Origin: Nocardioides sp.
GTDB lineage: Bacteria > Actinomycetota > Actinomycetes > Propionibacteriales > Nocardioidaceae
Reading direction: 5' to 3'
Length of the DNA: 39,031 bases
Assembly: GCA_025936915.1 (NCBI GenBank)
Contig: JAICSK010000004.1
Span: 1-39,031 of the forward strand
Shown here piece after piece: positions 16,246-24,542 of the stretch. Every line of letters begins with the position of its first letter. Positions within the stretch are counted from its first letter, which is position 1. Below the pieces are notes generated by a model. That model saw only the letters and a list, made by a program, of their open reading frames with translations, did no database searches and had not been told where the DNA came from. The position numbers and the translations under genes were made by a program.

Positions 16246-16827
16246 ATGAGTCAAGACCCTCGCGACCGGACTCCGGAGCTGCCGGTCACGTCGTACGCAC
16301 TGCTCGGGCTGCTGACGTTCGGCGACGAGCTGACCGGCTACGAGCTCAAGCAGCGCGCCGACAACACGCTGCGGTTCTACTGGGTCGCGCCCGCGATGAG
16401 CCAGATCTACACCGAGCTCGGCCGGCTCACCGAGCACGGGTACGTCGAGCCGGTCACGACCCAGGGAGGGGCACGGCGGACGACGTCGTACCGGATCACG
16501 GCGGCCGGGTCCACCGCGCTGCGGGCCTGGATCGACGAGTCACGGGTCGGGTTTCCCACGCTCAAGCACACGGTCCTCCTCAGGCTCCTGATCGGACACG
16601 CCTCCGAACCCGACCGGATGCGGGCGATCCTCGAGGACTACGTCGCCGAACTCGCCGGCGCCCTCCGCGACCTCCGCGACGTACGCGACTCGCTGCGCGG
16701 GGCGGACGGACCCGGGGAGCCGTTCCACTACCCGTCGGTCGTCGCCGACTGGGGCCTGGACTACTTCGCCGCCGAGACGCGGCACACCCGCCGGGCGCTG
16801 GCTCGCCTCGCCGACGTCGCGCCCTGA
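16246..16827 (+). CDS. PadR-family transcriptional regulator
   Basis: 193 residues. An N-terminal winged helix (about 14-90) contains YALLGLLTFGDELTGYELKQ, YTELGRLTEHGYVEP and TTSYRITAAGSTALRAWI, the PadR pattern of short linker, recognition helix and wing. A C-terminal helical region (about 100-190) should form the dimer and bind an effector. PadR proteins usually repress neighbouring transport or detoxification genes. Here the neighbours are an EamA exporter 20 bases downstream, likely co-transcribed, and the divergent BNR gene. Autoregulation through the palindrome at 16215-16227 is likely. Confidence 0.92.
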   Translation: MSQDPRDRTPELPVTSYALLGLLTFGDELTGYELKQRADNTLRFYWVAPAMSQIYTELGRLTEHGYVEPVTTQGGARRTTSYRITAAGSTALRAWIDESRVGFPTLKHTVLLRLLIGHASEPDRMRAILEDYVAELAGALRDLRDVRDSLRGADGPGEPFHYPSVVADWGLDYFAAETRHTRRALARLADVAP

Positions 16828-16835
16828 CCGCTCGG

Positions 16836-16841
16836 TAGGTT
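16836..16841 (+). promoter_or_regulatory. -10-like element (TAGGTT) before the EamA gene
   Basis: TAGGTT ends six bases before the GTG at 16848, the leaderless distance, and lies in the short gap after the PadR gene. The exporter may therefore have its own promoter. Confidence 0.4.
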
Positions 16842-16847
16842 GCGGGG

Positions 16848-17702
16848 GTGCTGTCGAGGGTCCCGCCGGTGTGGCTGGTGGTCGGCGGGATCGCGTCGGT
16901 GCAGCTCGGCGCGGCGATCGCCAAGAACGTCTTCGACGACGCGGCGCCGCTGACCCTGGTCTGGCTCCGGCTGGCCACGAGCGCGGTCGTGCTGGCAGCC
17001 GTGGTGCGGCCGACGCTGCGAGGGCGTACACCGGAGGACTGGCGGGTGGTGGTGGCGTTCGGGGTCGTCCTCGGCACGATGAACGCCGCGATCTACGAGT
17101 CGTTCGCCCGGATCCCGCTGGGGATCGCGGTCACCGTCGAGTTCCTCGGCCCGCTGACGCTCGCGGTGGTCGGTAGCCGGCGGGCCCGAGATCTCGTCTG
17201 GGTCGTGCTGGCGGCGGTCGGCGTGGGGTTGCTGGGCGCCGAACGCGGCGACCTGAGTGCGGCAGGCGTCGGGTTCGCGCTGCTTGCGGCATCATGCTGG
17301 ACGGCGTACATCCTGCTCAGCGCGAACACCGGACGGAGGTGGCCGGGGCTCGACGGCCTCACCGTCGCGAGCGTGATCGGCGCGGTCGTGCTGGCACCCG
17401 TGCTGGCCGGGTTCTCCGGCCGCGGGCTCGGCGACCCGCACGTGGTCCTGCTGGGCGCGATGATCGGGCTGCTGAGCTCGGTGATCCCCTACTCCTGCGA
17501 GATCACCGCGCTCCGCACCATCCGGCCGTCGGTGTTCGGCATCCTGATGAGCCTCGAGCCCGCCGCCGCCGCGCTCGCCGGGATCGTGATCGTGCACGAG
17601 TTCCTCTCGGCGCTCCAGTGGCTGGCCGTGGCCTGTGTCATCGCGGCCAGTGTCGGGGCGACCCGCACCGAGTCACGGTTGGCGGCCCCCGTCCCGGACT
17701 GA
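16848..17702 (+). CDS. EamA/RhtA-like exporter
   Basis: 284 residues with about ten transmembrane helices in two EamA halves. The opening AIAKNVFDDAAPLTLVWLRLATSAVVL and the second half ending with SLEPAAAALAGIVIVHEFLS match the drug/metabolite transporter superfamily, close to threonine/homoserine exporter RhtA. The substrate cannot be read from sequence. GTG start without a Shine-Dalgarno. It follows the PadR gene by 20 bases and converges on the GNAT gene across a near-palindromic terminator. Confidence 0.9.
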   Translation: MLSRVPPVWLVVGGIASVQLGAAIAKNVFDDAAPLTLVWLRLATSAVVLAAVVRPTLRGRTPEDWRVVVAFGVVLGTMNAAIYESFARIPLGIAVTVEFLGPLTLAVVGSRRARDLVWVVLAAVGVGLLGAERGDLSAAGVGFALLAASCWTAYILLSANTGRRWPGLDGLTVASVIGAVVLAPVLAGFSGRGLGDPHVVLLGAMIGLLSSVIPYSCEITALRTIRPSVFGILMSLEPAAAALAGIVIVHEFLSALQWLAVACVIAASVGATRTESRLAAPVPD

Positions 17703-17723
17703 GCCGCCGGGGTGTGTATTCGC

Positions 17724-17747
17724 TTGCGGTTTGGCACCAATCCGCAA
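17724..17747. terminator. Near-palindrome between convergent EamA and GNAT genes
   Basis: TTGCGGTTTGG and CCAATCCGCAA (11-base arms, one mismatch) flank CA, followed on the plus strand by CGAAAA. It sits 22 bases past the EamA stop. Likely a bidirectional terminator; an operator is less likely at this place. Confidence 0.5.
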
Positions 17748-17812
17748 CGAAAACGGCCGCGGGCATGCAGTTCTTGACCAATCGTCGGGGGTGACGACGA
17801 TGGAGGGCATGG

Positions 17813-18760
17813 TCAGCCGGTGTGCACCAGGTCGATCCGGGTCTCGGTCTGCTGCCACCCGACGTCGGCGAAGGCGCGCGCCATCGGGACGTTGTCGTTG
17901 TCGGTGTCCGCGATCAGGGTCGTCGCGCCACCGGCCAGCAGCTGTCGCGTCTGCCAGGCGAGCAGCTGGCGCGCGTAACCCTGTCCGCGCTGGTCGCGCA
18001 CGACGCCGACGAAGAGGACCACGGCCCGGCCATTGCGTCGTACGTCGCCGGAGACCAGGCCGACGACCTCGCCGCTCTCGTCGAGGGCCAGGTGGATCCG
18101 GTCGACCGGGTCGGAGGTGACCAGCTCCTCGAGGCTCTCCGCGCAGGCCGCGTCGAAGCCGAGGCGCTCGACCAGGTCGCTGTCGTGGGCGTCGAGGGTG
18201 TCCCGCATGACCTCGCGATGGCAGGCGACCAGCCGCGGGTCGTGCCGATCGCTGAGGTGGTCGAACCGCAAGGCGGTCGGTACGCCGGAGCCGATCCCCG
18301 GAGGAGGCTCGAACTCGTAGTGCCGGCGCTCGACGAGGAGCCGCCAGTTTGCCTCTCGCAGGGCATCGACGAGCGGAGCGATCGACGCGTCGTCGACGGT
18401 GGTCCCGGGTGGGGCGAACAGCAGGACCTCCTCGTCGTTGCCGGCGACGGTCTGCTCCGTGACGTGCCGGATCAGCGACCGCGCCACCTCCGGGTCGTCC
18501 GGTACGCCGAAGACGTCGAGCAGCAGTCGGTCGTCGGGGGTACCGAACGCTCCGACGACTCCGAGCGTCGTGGGGTCGCCGGCACGCCGGACACCCCAGA
18601 CCCACTCGGGCCGCCGTCGGCCGGCACCGAAGTACTCGGAGAGGTTGTCGTCGGAGCGGATCCGGCGCTGGGTGAGCGAGTCGACCGGCATCGGGCTCGC
18701 AGCGAGCAAGGACCGGGCCTCCGCGACGCAGGCAGGGTGGAAGAACTCGAGATCGGACAA
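17813..18760 (-). CDS. GNAT acetyltransferase, last gene of the cobalamin-riboswitch operon
   Basis: 315 residues with two GNAT-like halves. The C-terminal half has the acetyl-CoA motif: RAVVLFVGVVRDQRGQGYARQLL, then TLIADTDNDNVPMARAFADVGW. The N-terminal half (about 1-150) is degenerate. The acceptor substrate is unknown. The start is TTG (18760), with GAGGA eight bases upstream overlapping the stop codon of the S-component gene; the two genes are ten bases apart, so translation is probably coupled. No other start fits as well. Its place behind the ECF genes suggests riboswitch control, but a link to cobalamin is only positional. Confidence 0.85.
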   Translation of the reverse strand: MSDLEFFHPACVAEARSLLAASPMPVDSLTQRRIRSDDNLSEYFGAGRRRPEWVWGVRRAGDPTTLGVVGAFGTPDDRLLLDVFGVPDDPEVARSLIRHVTEQTVAGNDEEVLLFAPPGTTVDDASIAPLVDALREANWRLLVERRHYEFEPPPGIGSGVPTALRFDHLSDRHDPRLVACHREVMRDTLDAHDSDLVERLGFDAACAESLEELVTSDPVDRIHLALDESGEVVGLVSGDVRRNGRAVVLFVGVVRDQRGQGYARQLLAWQTRQLLAGGATTLIADTDNDNVPMARAFADVGWQQTETRIDLVHTG

Positions 18761-18770
18761 CAGGGGTTCC

Positions 18771-19688
18771 TCAGATCTGGGAACCGGCCTCGCTGCGGAG
18801 GCCGGGAGACGGAGTGGACATCGTGGCCTCCTTCCTGTGCTCGTCGGGGCTGACGACGCTAGGGCTCCCCGACGACGGGGGCAACGCCTTTTCGACGGTG
18901 CCGACGACCACCACCCGACGGGCCGCCCGCCGCAACGTCGTGAGCACCGCCGGACCGAGTACGACGATCGCGACGGCGTTGGTGACCGCCCGCCCGGTGT
19001 CGAACGACCCGGTCGAGCTGATCAGGGTGTAGGCCAGGAAGCGATGCAGGTTCGCCGTCATCGGGTCGCCCGGCACGAACGCGAGCCCGGTGTGCCCGGG
19101 CACGGCGATCCCGAGCACGAACGGCCACGACGAGAGGTTGAGCAGCAGCCCGTAGACGTACGCCGCCACCACGCCGTACGCCGCCAGCATCGCGATCTCG
19201 GTCCGGCCGCCGACGCGTCGCGGCAGGAGGCCCGCGCCCATCCCGACCCACGCCGAGACCAGCATCTGGTAGGGCAACCACGGTCCGACGCCCCCCGTCA
19301 GCAGCGCCGATGCGAACAACGACGTGCACCCGAGGACGAAGCCGAACCCCGGCCCGAACACCCGTCCGGCCAGGATCAGCAGGAAGAACACCAGCTCCAC
19401 TCCGGCGGTTCCGGGCGAGACGCCGCGGAGCACGGCGTTCACCGCTGACAGCACGCCGAGCACGGCCAGCACCCGCGGGTCGAGCCCGCCCTCGGTGACC
19501 TCGGCCAGGACGACCACGATCACGACGGGCAACAGCGCCAGGAACACGAACGGTGGTCCGACCTGTCCGCCCGACGACTGTCGCACCAGCAACGGCCAGA
19601 GCAGCATCATCAGCCCGGCGACCGAGGCCACCCCGAGCACCAGGGCGGAGCGTCTCGACAGCGGGACGGCGCGGTTCACCCGGTTCAT
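18771..19688 (-). CDS. cbrT: ECF transporter S component, predicted cobalamin-specific
   Basis: 305 residues with a hydrophobic core of about 6-8 helices (about 12-265): GLMMLLWPLLVRQ, VFLALLPVVIVVVLAEVTEG, FFLLILAGRVFGPGFGFVLGCTS, PYQMLVSAWVGMGAGLLP and MLAAYGVVAAYVYGLLLNLS. The pattern fits substrate-binding S components (ECF_trnsprt/CbrT type). The C-terminal 50 residues are polar. Its ATG overlaps the stop of the ATPase gene (ATGA). The cobalamin riboswitch at the head of the operon makes B12 or another corrinoid the best substrate guess; the protein sequence alone would not prove it. Symbol is tentative. Confidence 0.82.
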   Translation of the reverse strand: MNRVNRAVPLSRRSALVLGVASVAGLMMLLWPLLVRQSSGGQVGPPFVFLALLPVVIVVVLAEVTEGGLDPRVLAVLGVLSAVNAVLRGVSPGTAGVELVFFLLILAGRVFGPGFGFVLGCTSLFASALLTGGVGPWLPYQMLVSAWVGMGAGLLPRRVGGRTEIAMLAAYGVVAAYVYGLLLNLSSWPFVLGIAVPGHTGLAFVPGDPMTANLHRFLAYTLISSTGSFDTGRAVTNAVAIVVLGPAVLTTLRRAARRVVVVGTVEKALPPSSGSPSVVSPDEHRKEATMSTPSPGLRSEAGSQI

Positions 19689-21262
19689 CTCGGGGTCACC
19701 TCCGACACCCGGAGCCATCCCTGCCCGAGGATCTTGGTGACCTGGGGAGCGAACGCCGGCGACCCGGCCAGCACCTCACGCGTCGGACCGTCCGACACGA
19801 CCTCACCCTCGGCCAGGACGACGACCTCGTCGGCCGCCTCGGCCGCGAACTCCACGTCGTGGGTCGCGACCATCACCGCGTGACCGTCGTCGGCCAGCCG
19901 ACGAAGCACCTCGACGAGCTCTGCCTTCGCCGGGTAGTCGAGTCCTCGGGTCGGTTCGTCGAGCAGGAGCACCGGTGGCGACGTCACCAGGACGACCACG
20001 AGCGCCAGCGCCAGCCGCTGACCCTCCGACAGGTCACGCGGATGAGCGTCATCGGGTACGCCGGGCACGAGCCGGTCGAGCAGCTTGCGGCACTCCCCCG
20101 AGCCCGGCCGCCCGGCGCCGCTGTCCGCCGCTGCGCACTCCTCGGCCACGGACTCGAGGTAGAGCAGGTCCGCGGCGGTCTGCGGGACGAGCCCGACCAG
20201 CGCCCGTCGACGGGCGGCGGGCTCGTCGGCCGGGTCGACGCCACCCACTGCGAGCGAGCCCGAGCGTCGTCCCCGCGTCCCCTGAACCGTCCACAGCAGG
20301 GTCGACTTGCCGGAGCCGTTGCGGCCCATCAGCACGGTCACGGTGCCGGGTCGGAGCGACACCGACGCCTCGCGCAGCGCGACCGTGCCCCCGCGGACGA
20401 CGGTCAGCGCGCGACCCGCCACCACCGGCTCCTGCGTCGACCGCGCCGCCACCGGGGGCGGCTGGCCCACGTCCACCCCGCGTGCGAGGCGGCGCGCGTC
20501 GCGCACCGTCAACGGCGGCGGCGACCAGCCCAGCGCGCGCCCCAGCTCCACGATCGGGGGTACGACGGGTGAGGACGCGAGCACGTCGGCCGGCGTACCG
20601 ACGCAGACGGTGCCGTCGCCGGGCAACAGGGCCATCCGGTCGGCGAACGGCACGACCCGCTCGAGCCGGTGCTCGGCCATCAACACCGACACGCCGAGGT
20701 CGTGGACCAGGCGAGTCAGGGTGGCCAGCACCTCCTCGGCCGCCGTCGGGTCGAGGGCCGACGTGGGCTCGTCGAGCACGAGAACACGAGGGTGCATCGT
20801 CAGCACCGAGCCGATCGCCACGCGTTGCTGCTCACCACCCGACAGGGTTCGCAGATCCCGGGAGCGCAGCGAGGCGATCCCGAGCAGGTCGAGGGTCTCC
20901 TCGACCCGCCGACGCATCGTGTCGGGGGCGAGCCCGAGCTGCTCCATCCCGTAGGCGAGCTCCTCCTCGACGGAGTCGGTGACGAACCCGGACGCCGGGT
21001 CCTGGCCGACGTACCCGATGACGTCGGCGCGCTCGCGGGGAGGCTGGAGCACGACCGACCGCCCGTCGACCAACACGTCCCCGGACAAGGTCCCGCCCGA
21101 GAAGCGCGGCACGAGTCCCGTCACCACGCCCAACAGGGTCGACTTCCCGACACCGGTGCGGCCCGAGACGAGCATCAGCTCGCCCTCGTCGAGGACGAGG
21201 TCGACGTCGCGCAGGATGGGGCTGTGGTCGTACCCGAAGCCGACGTTGCGGAGCTCGATCAC
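19685..21262 (-). CDS. cbrU: Fused double ATPase of an ECF transporter (EcfA1-EcfA2)
   Basis: 525 residues with two ABC ATPase domains. Domain 1 (about 1-230): Walker A GRTGVGKST, signature LSGGEQQR, Walker B VLVLDEPTSALD, switch H in MAEHRLERV. Domain 2 (about 280-520): Walker A GRNGSGKST, a changed signature LSEGQRLAL, Walker B VLLLDEPTRGLD, switch H in VATHDVEF. Most ECF systems use two separate ATPases; fusion is known in the CbrU type. It energises the membrane components EcfT and S. GTG start at 21262 overlaps the EcfT stop (GTGA), so translation is coupled. Long upstream extensions of this frame overlap ecfT and are rejected. Confidence 0.93.
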   Translation of the reverse strand: MIELRNVGFGYDHSPILRDVDLVLDEGELMLVSGRTGVGKSTLLGVVTGLVPRFSGGTLSGDVLVDGRSVVLQPPRERADVIGYVGQDPASGFVTDSVEEELAYGMEQLGLAPDTMRRRVEETLDLLGIASLRSRDLRTLSGGEQQRVAIGSVLTMHPRVLVLDEPTSALDPTAAEEVLATLTRLVHDLGVSVLMAEHRLERVVPFADRMALLPGDGTVCVGTPADVLASSPVVPPIVELGRALGWSPPPLTVRDARRLARGVDVGQPPPVAARSTQEPVVAGRALTVVRGGTVALREASVSLRPGTVTVLMGRNGSGKSTLLWTVQGTRGRRSGSLAVGGVDPADEPAARRRALVGLVPQTAADLLYLESVAEECAAADSGAGRPGSGECRKLLDRLVPGVPDDAHPRDLSEGQRLALALVVVLVTSPPVLLLDEPTRGLDYPAKAELVEVLRRLADDGHAVMVATHDVEFAAEAADEVVVLAEGEVVSDGPTREVLAGSPAFAPQVTKILGQGWLRVSEVTPR

Positions 21263-22374
21263 GACGCACCTGCCGGGAGCGAGGCGCCCTCGGGCCGGGG
21301 CGAGCAGAGGGCACCGCCGACCGCCACGACGGCCGCGACCAGTGCCAGCAGGCTGACCGTCGGCGACACGGTCACCGACGGGTAGGCGATCGCGAGCTGG
21401 TGCCGCGAGATCCACCACCCGGAGGTGCCGACCGCGACGCCCGAGGCCGCCACGACCAGCTCGGGCCACCGCCAGCGGTCGGGGCGGTAGCGGCTGCGCC
21501 CGACCCGACGCCCGGCCAGCCGGATCGCGACGACGGACACACCGACGCCCAGCACGAGCATCGGCCGGCCGAGCCAGGCGGGGGTGGTCCGGTCGAGGCC
21601 GCCGTACACCCCGACCGCGACGGCGCACAGCCCGAGCAGCATCAACCCGCCGGTGGTACGACGTTCGCGCGGCGTGGCACCGCTCGTGCGCCCATAGCCA
21701 CGGGTGTCCATCCCGGCTGCCAGCGACAGCGACCGTTCGAGGGCGTCCTCGAGCACCGGGACCAGGAGGCGTCGGAGCTTGCGGACCCGCCCGCTGTCCC
21801 CGCCCCGCAACAGCTGGGCCGCCCGGACCCTGCGGACGCTGTCCGCGAGCTGCGGCAGCACGGTCACCGCGACCACGAGCGCGCTGCCGATCTCGTAGAG
21901 CGCCGGCGGGACCGAGCGCAGGAGCCGCTTCGGGTTGGCAAGGGCATTGGCCGAGCCGACGCAGATCACGATCGCCGCGAGCCGTAGCCCGTCGTACAGC
22001 CCGGCGAGCAGCGCCTCCTGGGTGACGGGCCCGAGCAGCCGCAGCCCGAGCGTCCAGTGCGGCAGCGGGATCTGCGGCAGGTGCAGGAGCACCCGTCCCC
22101 CGTCGCCGCCGCCGACGAGCACGCGGAACAGCACGCGCACCACGACGATCACGACGCCGAGCCAGAGATAGATCCGGAACGAGTCGGCCCAGGGCTGGGC
22201 GCTGCGTCGCGCCGCCACGGCCAGGCAGGCGACGCCGATCAGGAGCAGGAGGAGGTACGGGTTGGTCGTGAACGACGCCGCCGTCGCCAGCCCGAGCGCC
22301 CACAGCCACCACGCGACCGGGTGCAGGTCTCGAGGCAGCCGTGCGGCGCCGAGCGCGGCGACGCGGCGGTTCAT
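21259..22374 (-). CDS. cbrV: ECF transporter transmembrane component (EcfT)
   Basis: 371 residues. N-terminal helices (AVAWWLWALGLATAASF-like opening, then YLLLLLIGVACLAVAARR and YLWLGVVIVVVRVLFRVL), a cytoplasmic coupling region with SVPPALYEIGSALVVAVTVLPQLADSVRRVRAAQLLRGG and the conserved MDTRGYGR element (the Ala-Arg-Gly type coupling motif), then three to four C-terminal helices. It joins the S component to the ATPase pair. ATG at 22374 overlaps the stop of the preceding gene in the string TGATG. Confidence 0.9.
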   Translation of the reverse strand: MNRRVAALGAARLPRDLHPVAWWLWALGLATAASFTTNPYLLLLLIGVACLAVAARRSAQPWADSFRIYLWLGVVIVVVRVLFRVLVGGGDGGRVLLHLPQIPLPHWTLGLRLLGPVTQEALLAGLYDGLRLAAIVICVGSANALANPKRLLRSVPPALYEIGSALVVAVTVLPQLADSVRRVRAAQLLRGGDSGRVRKLRRLLVPVLEDALERSLSLAAGMDTRGYGRTSGATPRERRTTGGLMLLGLCAVAVGVYGGLDRTTPAWLGRPMLVLGVGVSVVAIRLAGRRVGRSRYRPDRWRWPELVVAASGVAVGTSGWWISRHQLAIAYPSVTVSPTVSLLALVAAVVAVGGALCSPRPEGASLPAGAS

Positions 22375-23234
22375 CAGCCGCCGCTTCGTCGTCGTAGCAG
22401 CAGAACGGCCCCGGTGCCGGCGAACAACGCGGCGATCGCGACCGGCGCGACCCATCCGGGCAGACCTCCGGAGCCGTTCGACCCGTCGGAGGCAGCAGCC
22501 ACCTGGGCGACCGACCCGGCGGCGACCGTGCCGTCCGCGCCGTGGGGACGGTGTGCCTTCGGGCCCTTCGACGACCGGTCGTGGTGCCGCTTGCCGTGGC
22601 CGACACCCGCCCGGCTCGCCGAGGTCGGGAGCGAGCCCGGTGTGGCGGTCGAGCCGGGGTCGGCGGCAGCCGTCGTCGACGGCCCGGATCCGGGCGAGCC
22701 GGACGGATGGGAGCCACCGGACGGCTTTGAGGTGGGACGCGTGCTCGGCGAGGACGACGGCGACGAGGTGCGGTGCGCGGTCGGAGCGACCCGCGGCTTC
22801 GCCTGGCTCGACTGGCCCTGCCACGAGAGGGCGACGTACCCACCGTCGGGCACCTTGAGCGAGCTCACCCCGACCGAGGCGTACTGCCAGGTGCCGGACT
22901 TCCCGTCCGACCACCACAGGGACCAGTACGCGTCCTGCGGTGGCGTCTGCGCGCACTGCGACTGGGGTACGCCGTCCACCTGGCACACGAACGCCTCGCC
23001 GTGGACGTAGGTCAGCGCGTGGCCGGCGTCGGTGAACTGGGCATCGGCGTACTCCCCCGCGCCCCCCGCGTCACAGAACGTCGACACCCCTCCCCCCAGC
23101 TGGTGGAAGTCGACGACGACCGAGACCCCTGACGCCGTGCTGCAGGTCGATGCGTGAGCGGGCGCCGGTACGACGACGCCTGTCGCCGCGACCGCGATGG
23201 TCGCGGCGACGAGGCGTACGGCGTGACGCAGCAC
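22374..23234 (-). CDS. Membrane-anchored SCO2322/DUF4430-like protein (transcobalamin beta-domain-like)
   Basis: 286 residues. Signal peptide (about 1-28, cleavage after PAHA); a beta-rich domain (about 29-135) with cysteines near its start and in FVCQVDGVPQSQCAQ; a Ser/Pro/Thr-rich linker (about 140-215) with a His-rich patch GHGKRHHDRSSKG; and a C-terminal helix (about 258-280) followed by LLRRRSGG, a membrane anchor. The segment YWSLWWSDG, then WQYASVGVSSLKVPDGGYVALSW, has the pattern of DUF4430 and of the beta domain of transcobalamin and intrinsic factor. GTG start three bases after the upstream stop. I infer a surface protein that binds corrinoid with the alpha-barrel partner. Homology here is remote and made by eye. 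Confidence 0.7.
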   Translation of the reverse strand: MLRHAVRLVAATIAVAATGVVVPAPAHASTCSTASGVSVVVDFHQLGGGVSTFCDAGGAGEYADAQFTDAGHALTYVHGEAFVCQVDGVPQSQCAQTPPQDAYWSLWWSDGKSGTWQYASVGVSSLKVPDGGYVALSWQGQSSQAKPRVAPTAHRTSSPSSSPSTRPTSKPSGGSHPSGSPGSGPSTTAAADPGSTATPGSLPTSASRAGVGHGKRHHDRSSKGPKAHRPHGADGTVAAGSVAQVAAASDGSNGSGGLPGWVAPVAIAALFAGTGAVLLLRRRSGG

Positions 23235-23237
23235 GGG

Positions 23238-24329
23238 TCAGCAGCCGTGCCGGAACAGCAGAGCCGGAGCCGCTTGCGAGGTGGCGCGGCGCCACTGGTC
23301 CTGGGACTGGGTCGTGATGCCGTCCTTCAGGCCCGCCCGCAGCGCAGCGCGGTCGTAGGCGATCGCACCGCGCTGTCCGGCCAGCTTCGAGCCCGACGGC
23401 TGCGGGCCGACCTGGTAGGTCGCGACCCACGCCGCGGCCGCCTTCGCCGCCGAGCAGTGTCGCGTCAGTCCGAGCGCCCACCCGGCGAGACCGGTGCTGT
23501 TGGTGTTGGGCGTGGCCGTGCTGGTGCCACCGCTGAAGGCGCCGCTCCTGCGTTGCTGCGTCTGCAGCCAGGCCACCGCGTGCTTCAGCGCACCGCGGAG
23601 CCTGGCGTTCCCCTTGCTGGTCTTCCACAGCTGCACGACGGCGTACGACGTGGTGTCGGGGTCGGCGGGGCTCTTGGGGCCGCAGGACTGGTGGGACGAC
23701 CTGGGCTTGGAGAAGTTCAGCCGGAAGTATCCCTGACGGCACTGCTGCTCGAGCAGGAACCTGCGCGCCTTCCCGGCCTGGGAGCTCTTGGCGGCGGTGA
23801 GACCACGGACGGCCAGGATCTGGCCGATCGTGTTGGCGTTGTCCGTGATCCCGTTCGCCGGGTCCGCCACGTCGTGGATCCGACCCCTCGCCGGCCCCGA
23901 CGTGACCACGAGCCCGTTGAGCCGCTTGACCAGGTTGACGCCACCGAAGCTGCGCGGGTCGGCGTTGGTGACCTCGGTGAGGACGAGCAGCTTGGCCACG
24001 GCGCCGGCGAAGACCGCCGAGCTGCCGAAGTCGACACCGGTCGTGTAGCTGTCGACATGGGGCGCCAGGGCGTTCCTGATCTGACGCACGTCCGTGCGGT
24101 GACCTCCGACCGCGGTGAGTGCGAACGCGGTGTCGATGCTGAGCCCGTAGTCGTCGAAGTCGAACTGGTCGTTGTGGATCAGACCGTTGGTGAGCTGGTG
24201 CGAGAGCCAGTTGGCGGCGTGGTCCGCGGGAGCGGCCTGGGCTGCGCCCCCCGCGCCGATCACGGAGAGAACGAGGGCGGTCGCGACGACGCCGGAGCCG
24301 GCGCGTCGTACGACGGTGAGTCTGGACAT
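23238..24329 (-). CDS. Secreted alpha/alpha-barrel protein, prenyltransferase/squalene-oxidase-repeat type (transcobalamin alpha-domain-like)
   Basis: 363 residues. Signal peptide (about 1-33, cleavage near AAQA). The mature part consists of repeated helix pairs: GLSIDTAFALTAVGG, SSAVFAGAVAKLLVLTEV, ITDNANTIGQILAVRGL, DPDTTSYAVVQLWKT and TNSTGLAGWALGLTRHC. This is the alpha6/alpha6 toroid pattern shared by terpene cyclases, prenyltransferases and the B12-binding transcobalamin/intrinsic factor alpha domain. Catalytic DCTAE- or DxDD-type motifs of cyclases are absent, so binding is likelier than catalysis. Cysteines, including a C-terminal FRHGC, suggest disulfides. It is the first gene after the cobalamin riboswitch, with AAGGAAA as Shine-Dalgarno three bases before the ATG. 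Confidence 0.78.
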   Translation of the reverse strand: MSRLTVVRRAGSGVVATALVLSVIGAGGAAQAAPADHAANWLSHQLTNGLIHNDQFDFDDYGLSIDTAFALTAVGGHRTDVRQIRNALAPHVDSYTTGVDFGSSAVFAGAVAKLLVLTEVTNADPRSFGGVNLVKRLNGLVVTSGPARGRIHDVADPANGITDNANTIGQILAVRGLTAAKSSQAGKARRFLLEQQCRQGYFRLNFSKPRSSHQSCGPKSPADPDTTSYAVVQLWKTSKGNARLRGALKHAVAWLQTQQRRSGAFSGGTSTATPNTNSTGLAGWALGLTRHCSAAKAAAAWVATYQVGPQPSGSKLAGQRGAIAYDRAALRAGLKDGITTQSQDQWRRATSQAAPALLFRHGC

Positions 24330-24338
24330 GCTTTCCTT

Positions 24339-24391
24339 CCCGCTGCGACAGCGGGCAGGCGGCCCCGACGGGGCTGGGAACCCACCCGCTG
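24339..24391 (-). promoter_or_regulatory. Expression platform of the cobalamin riboswitch
   Basis: On the minus strand the order is CAGCGGG (24391-24385), CCCGCTG (24355-24349), CAGCGGG (24345-24339). The middle segment can pair with either copy. Pairing with the second copy gives a tight 7-bp hairpin with a 3-nt loop that ends right at the AAGGAAA Shine-Dalgarno (24338-24332) and may hinder translation; pairing with the first copy frees it. A GCCCCG/CGGGGC hairpin lies in between. No U-tract is present, so control of translation is likelier than termination. Confidence 0.65.
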
Positions 24392-24420
24392 CGTTCCTCG
24401 ACAGCGTGTGTTCGGGACGC

Positions 24421-24530
24421 GGCGCAGCAGGTGCTCCGGCTCACCGCGTCTCCACGAGAAGGACACGGCCTACGGTTGCGGGTCAGCGCCGGACTTCGAC
24501 CGGCTTCCCCCACCACGGGCGTGCTGGATG
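24421..24530 (-). ncRNA. Cobalamin riboswitch
   Basis: Minus strand. The aptamer core is present in order: GGGGGAAGCCGGTCGAAG then TCCGGC (hairpin GCCGG/CCGGC), the B12 box GGCGCTGACCCGCAACCGT (24490-24472), a variable stem region, and the 3' element GTGAGCCGGAGCACCTGC. CAGCA near the 5' end (24525-24521) can pair with TGCTG at the 3' end (24429-24425), closing the structure. This matches the consensus of cobalamin riboswitches (Rfam RF00174 type), which lower expression of B12 synthesis and uptake genes when adenosyl- or other cobalamins are plentiful. It heads the ECF operon 92 bases before the first start codon. Outer boundaries are approximate. Confidence 0.9.
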
Positions 24531-24542
24531 TTGATCAGGGGC

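Noticed and set aside
13611-16838. A 1075-codon open frame on the plus strand
   Set aside because: It lies antisense to the 1166-residue and BNR genes, has low-complexity Arg/Gly/Val-rich sequence and no recognisable domain; long antisense frames are common in high-GC DNA.
23238-24329. Annotation of the alpha/alpha-barrel protein as a terpene cyclase or prenyltransferase
   Set aside because: It has a signal peptide and no DxDD or DCTAE motif, and its riboswitch and ECF context fit a binding protein better.
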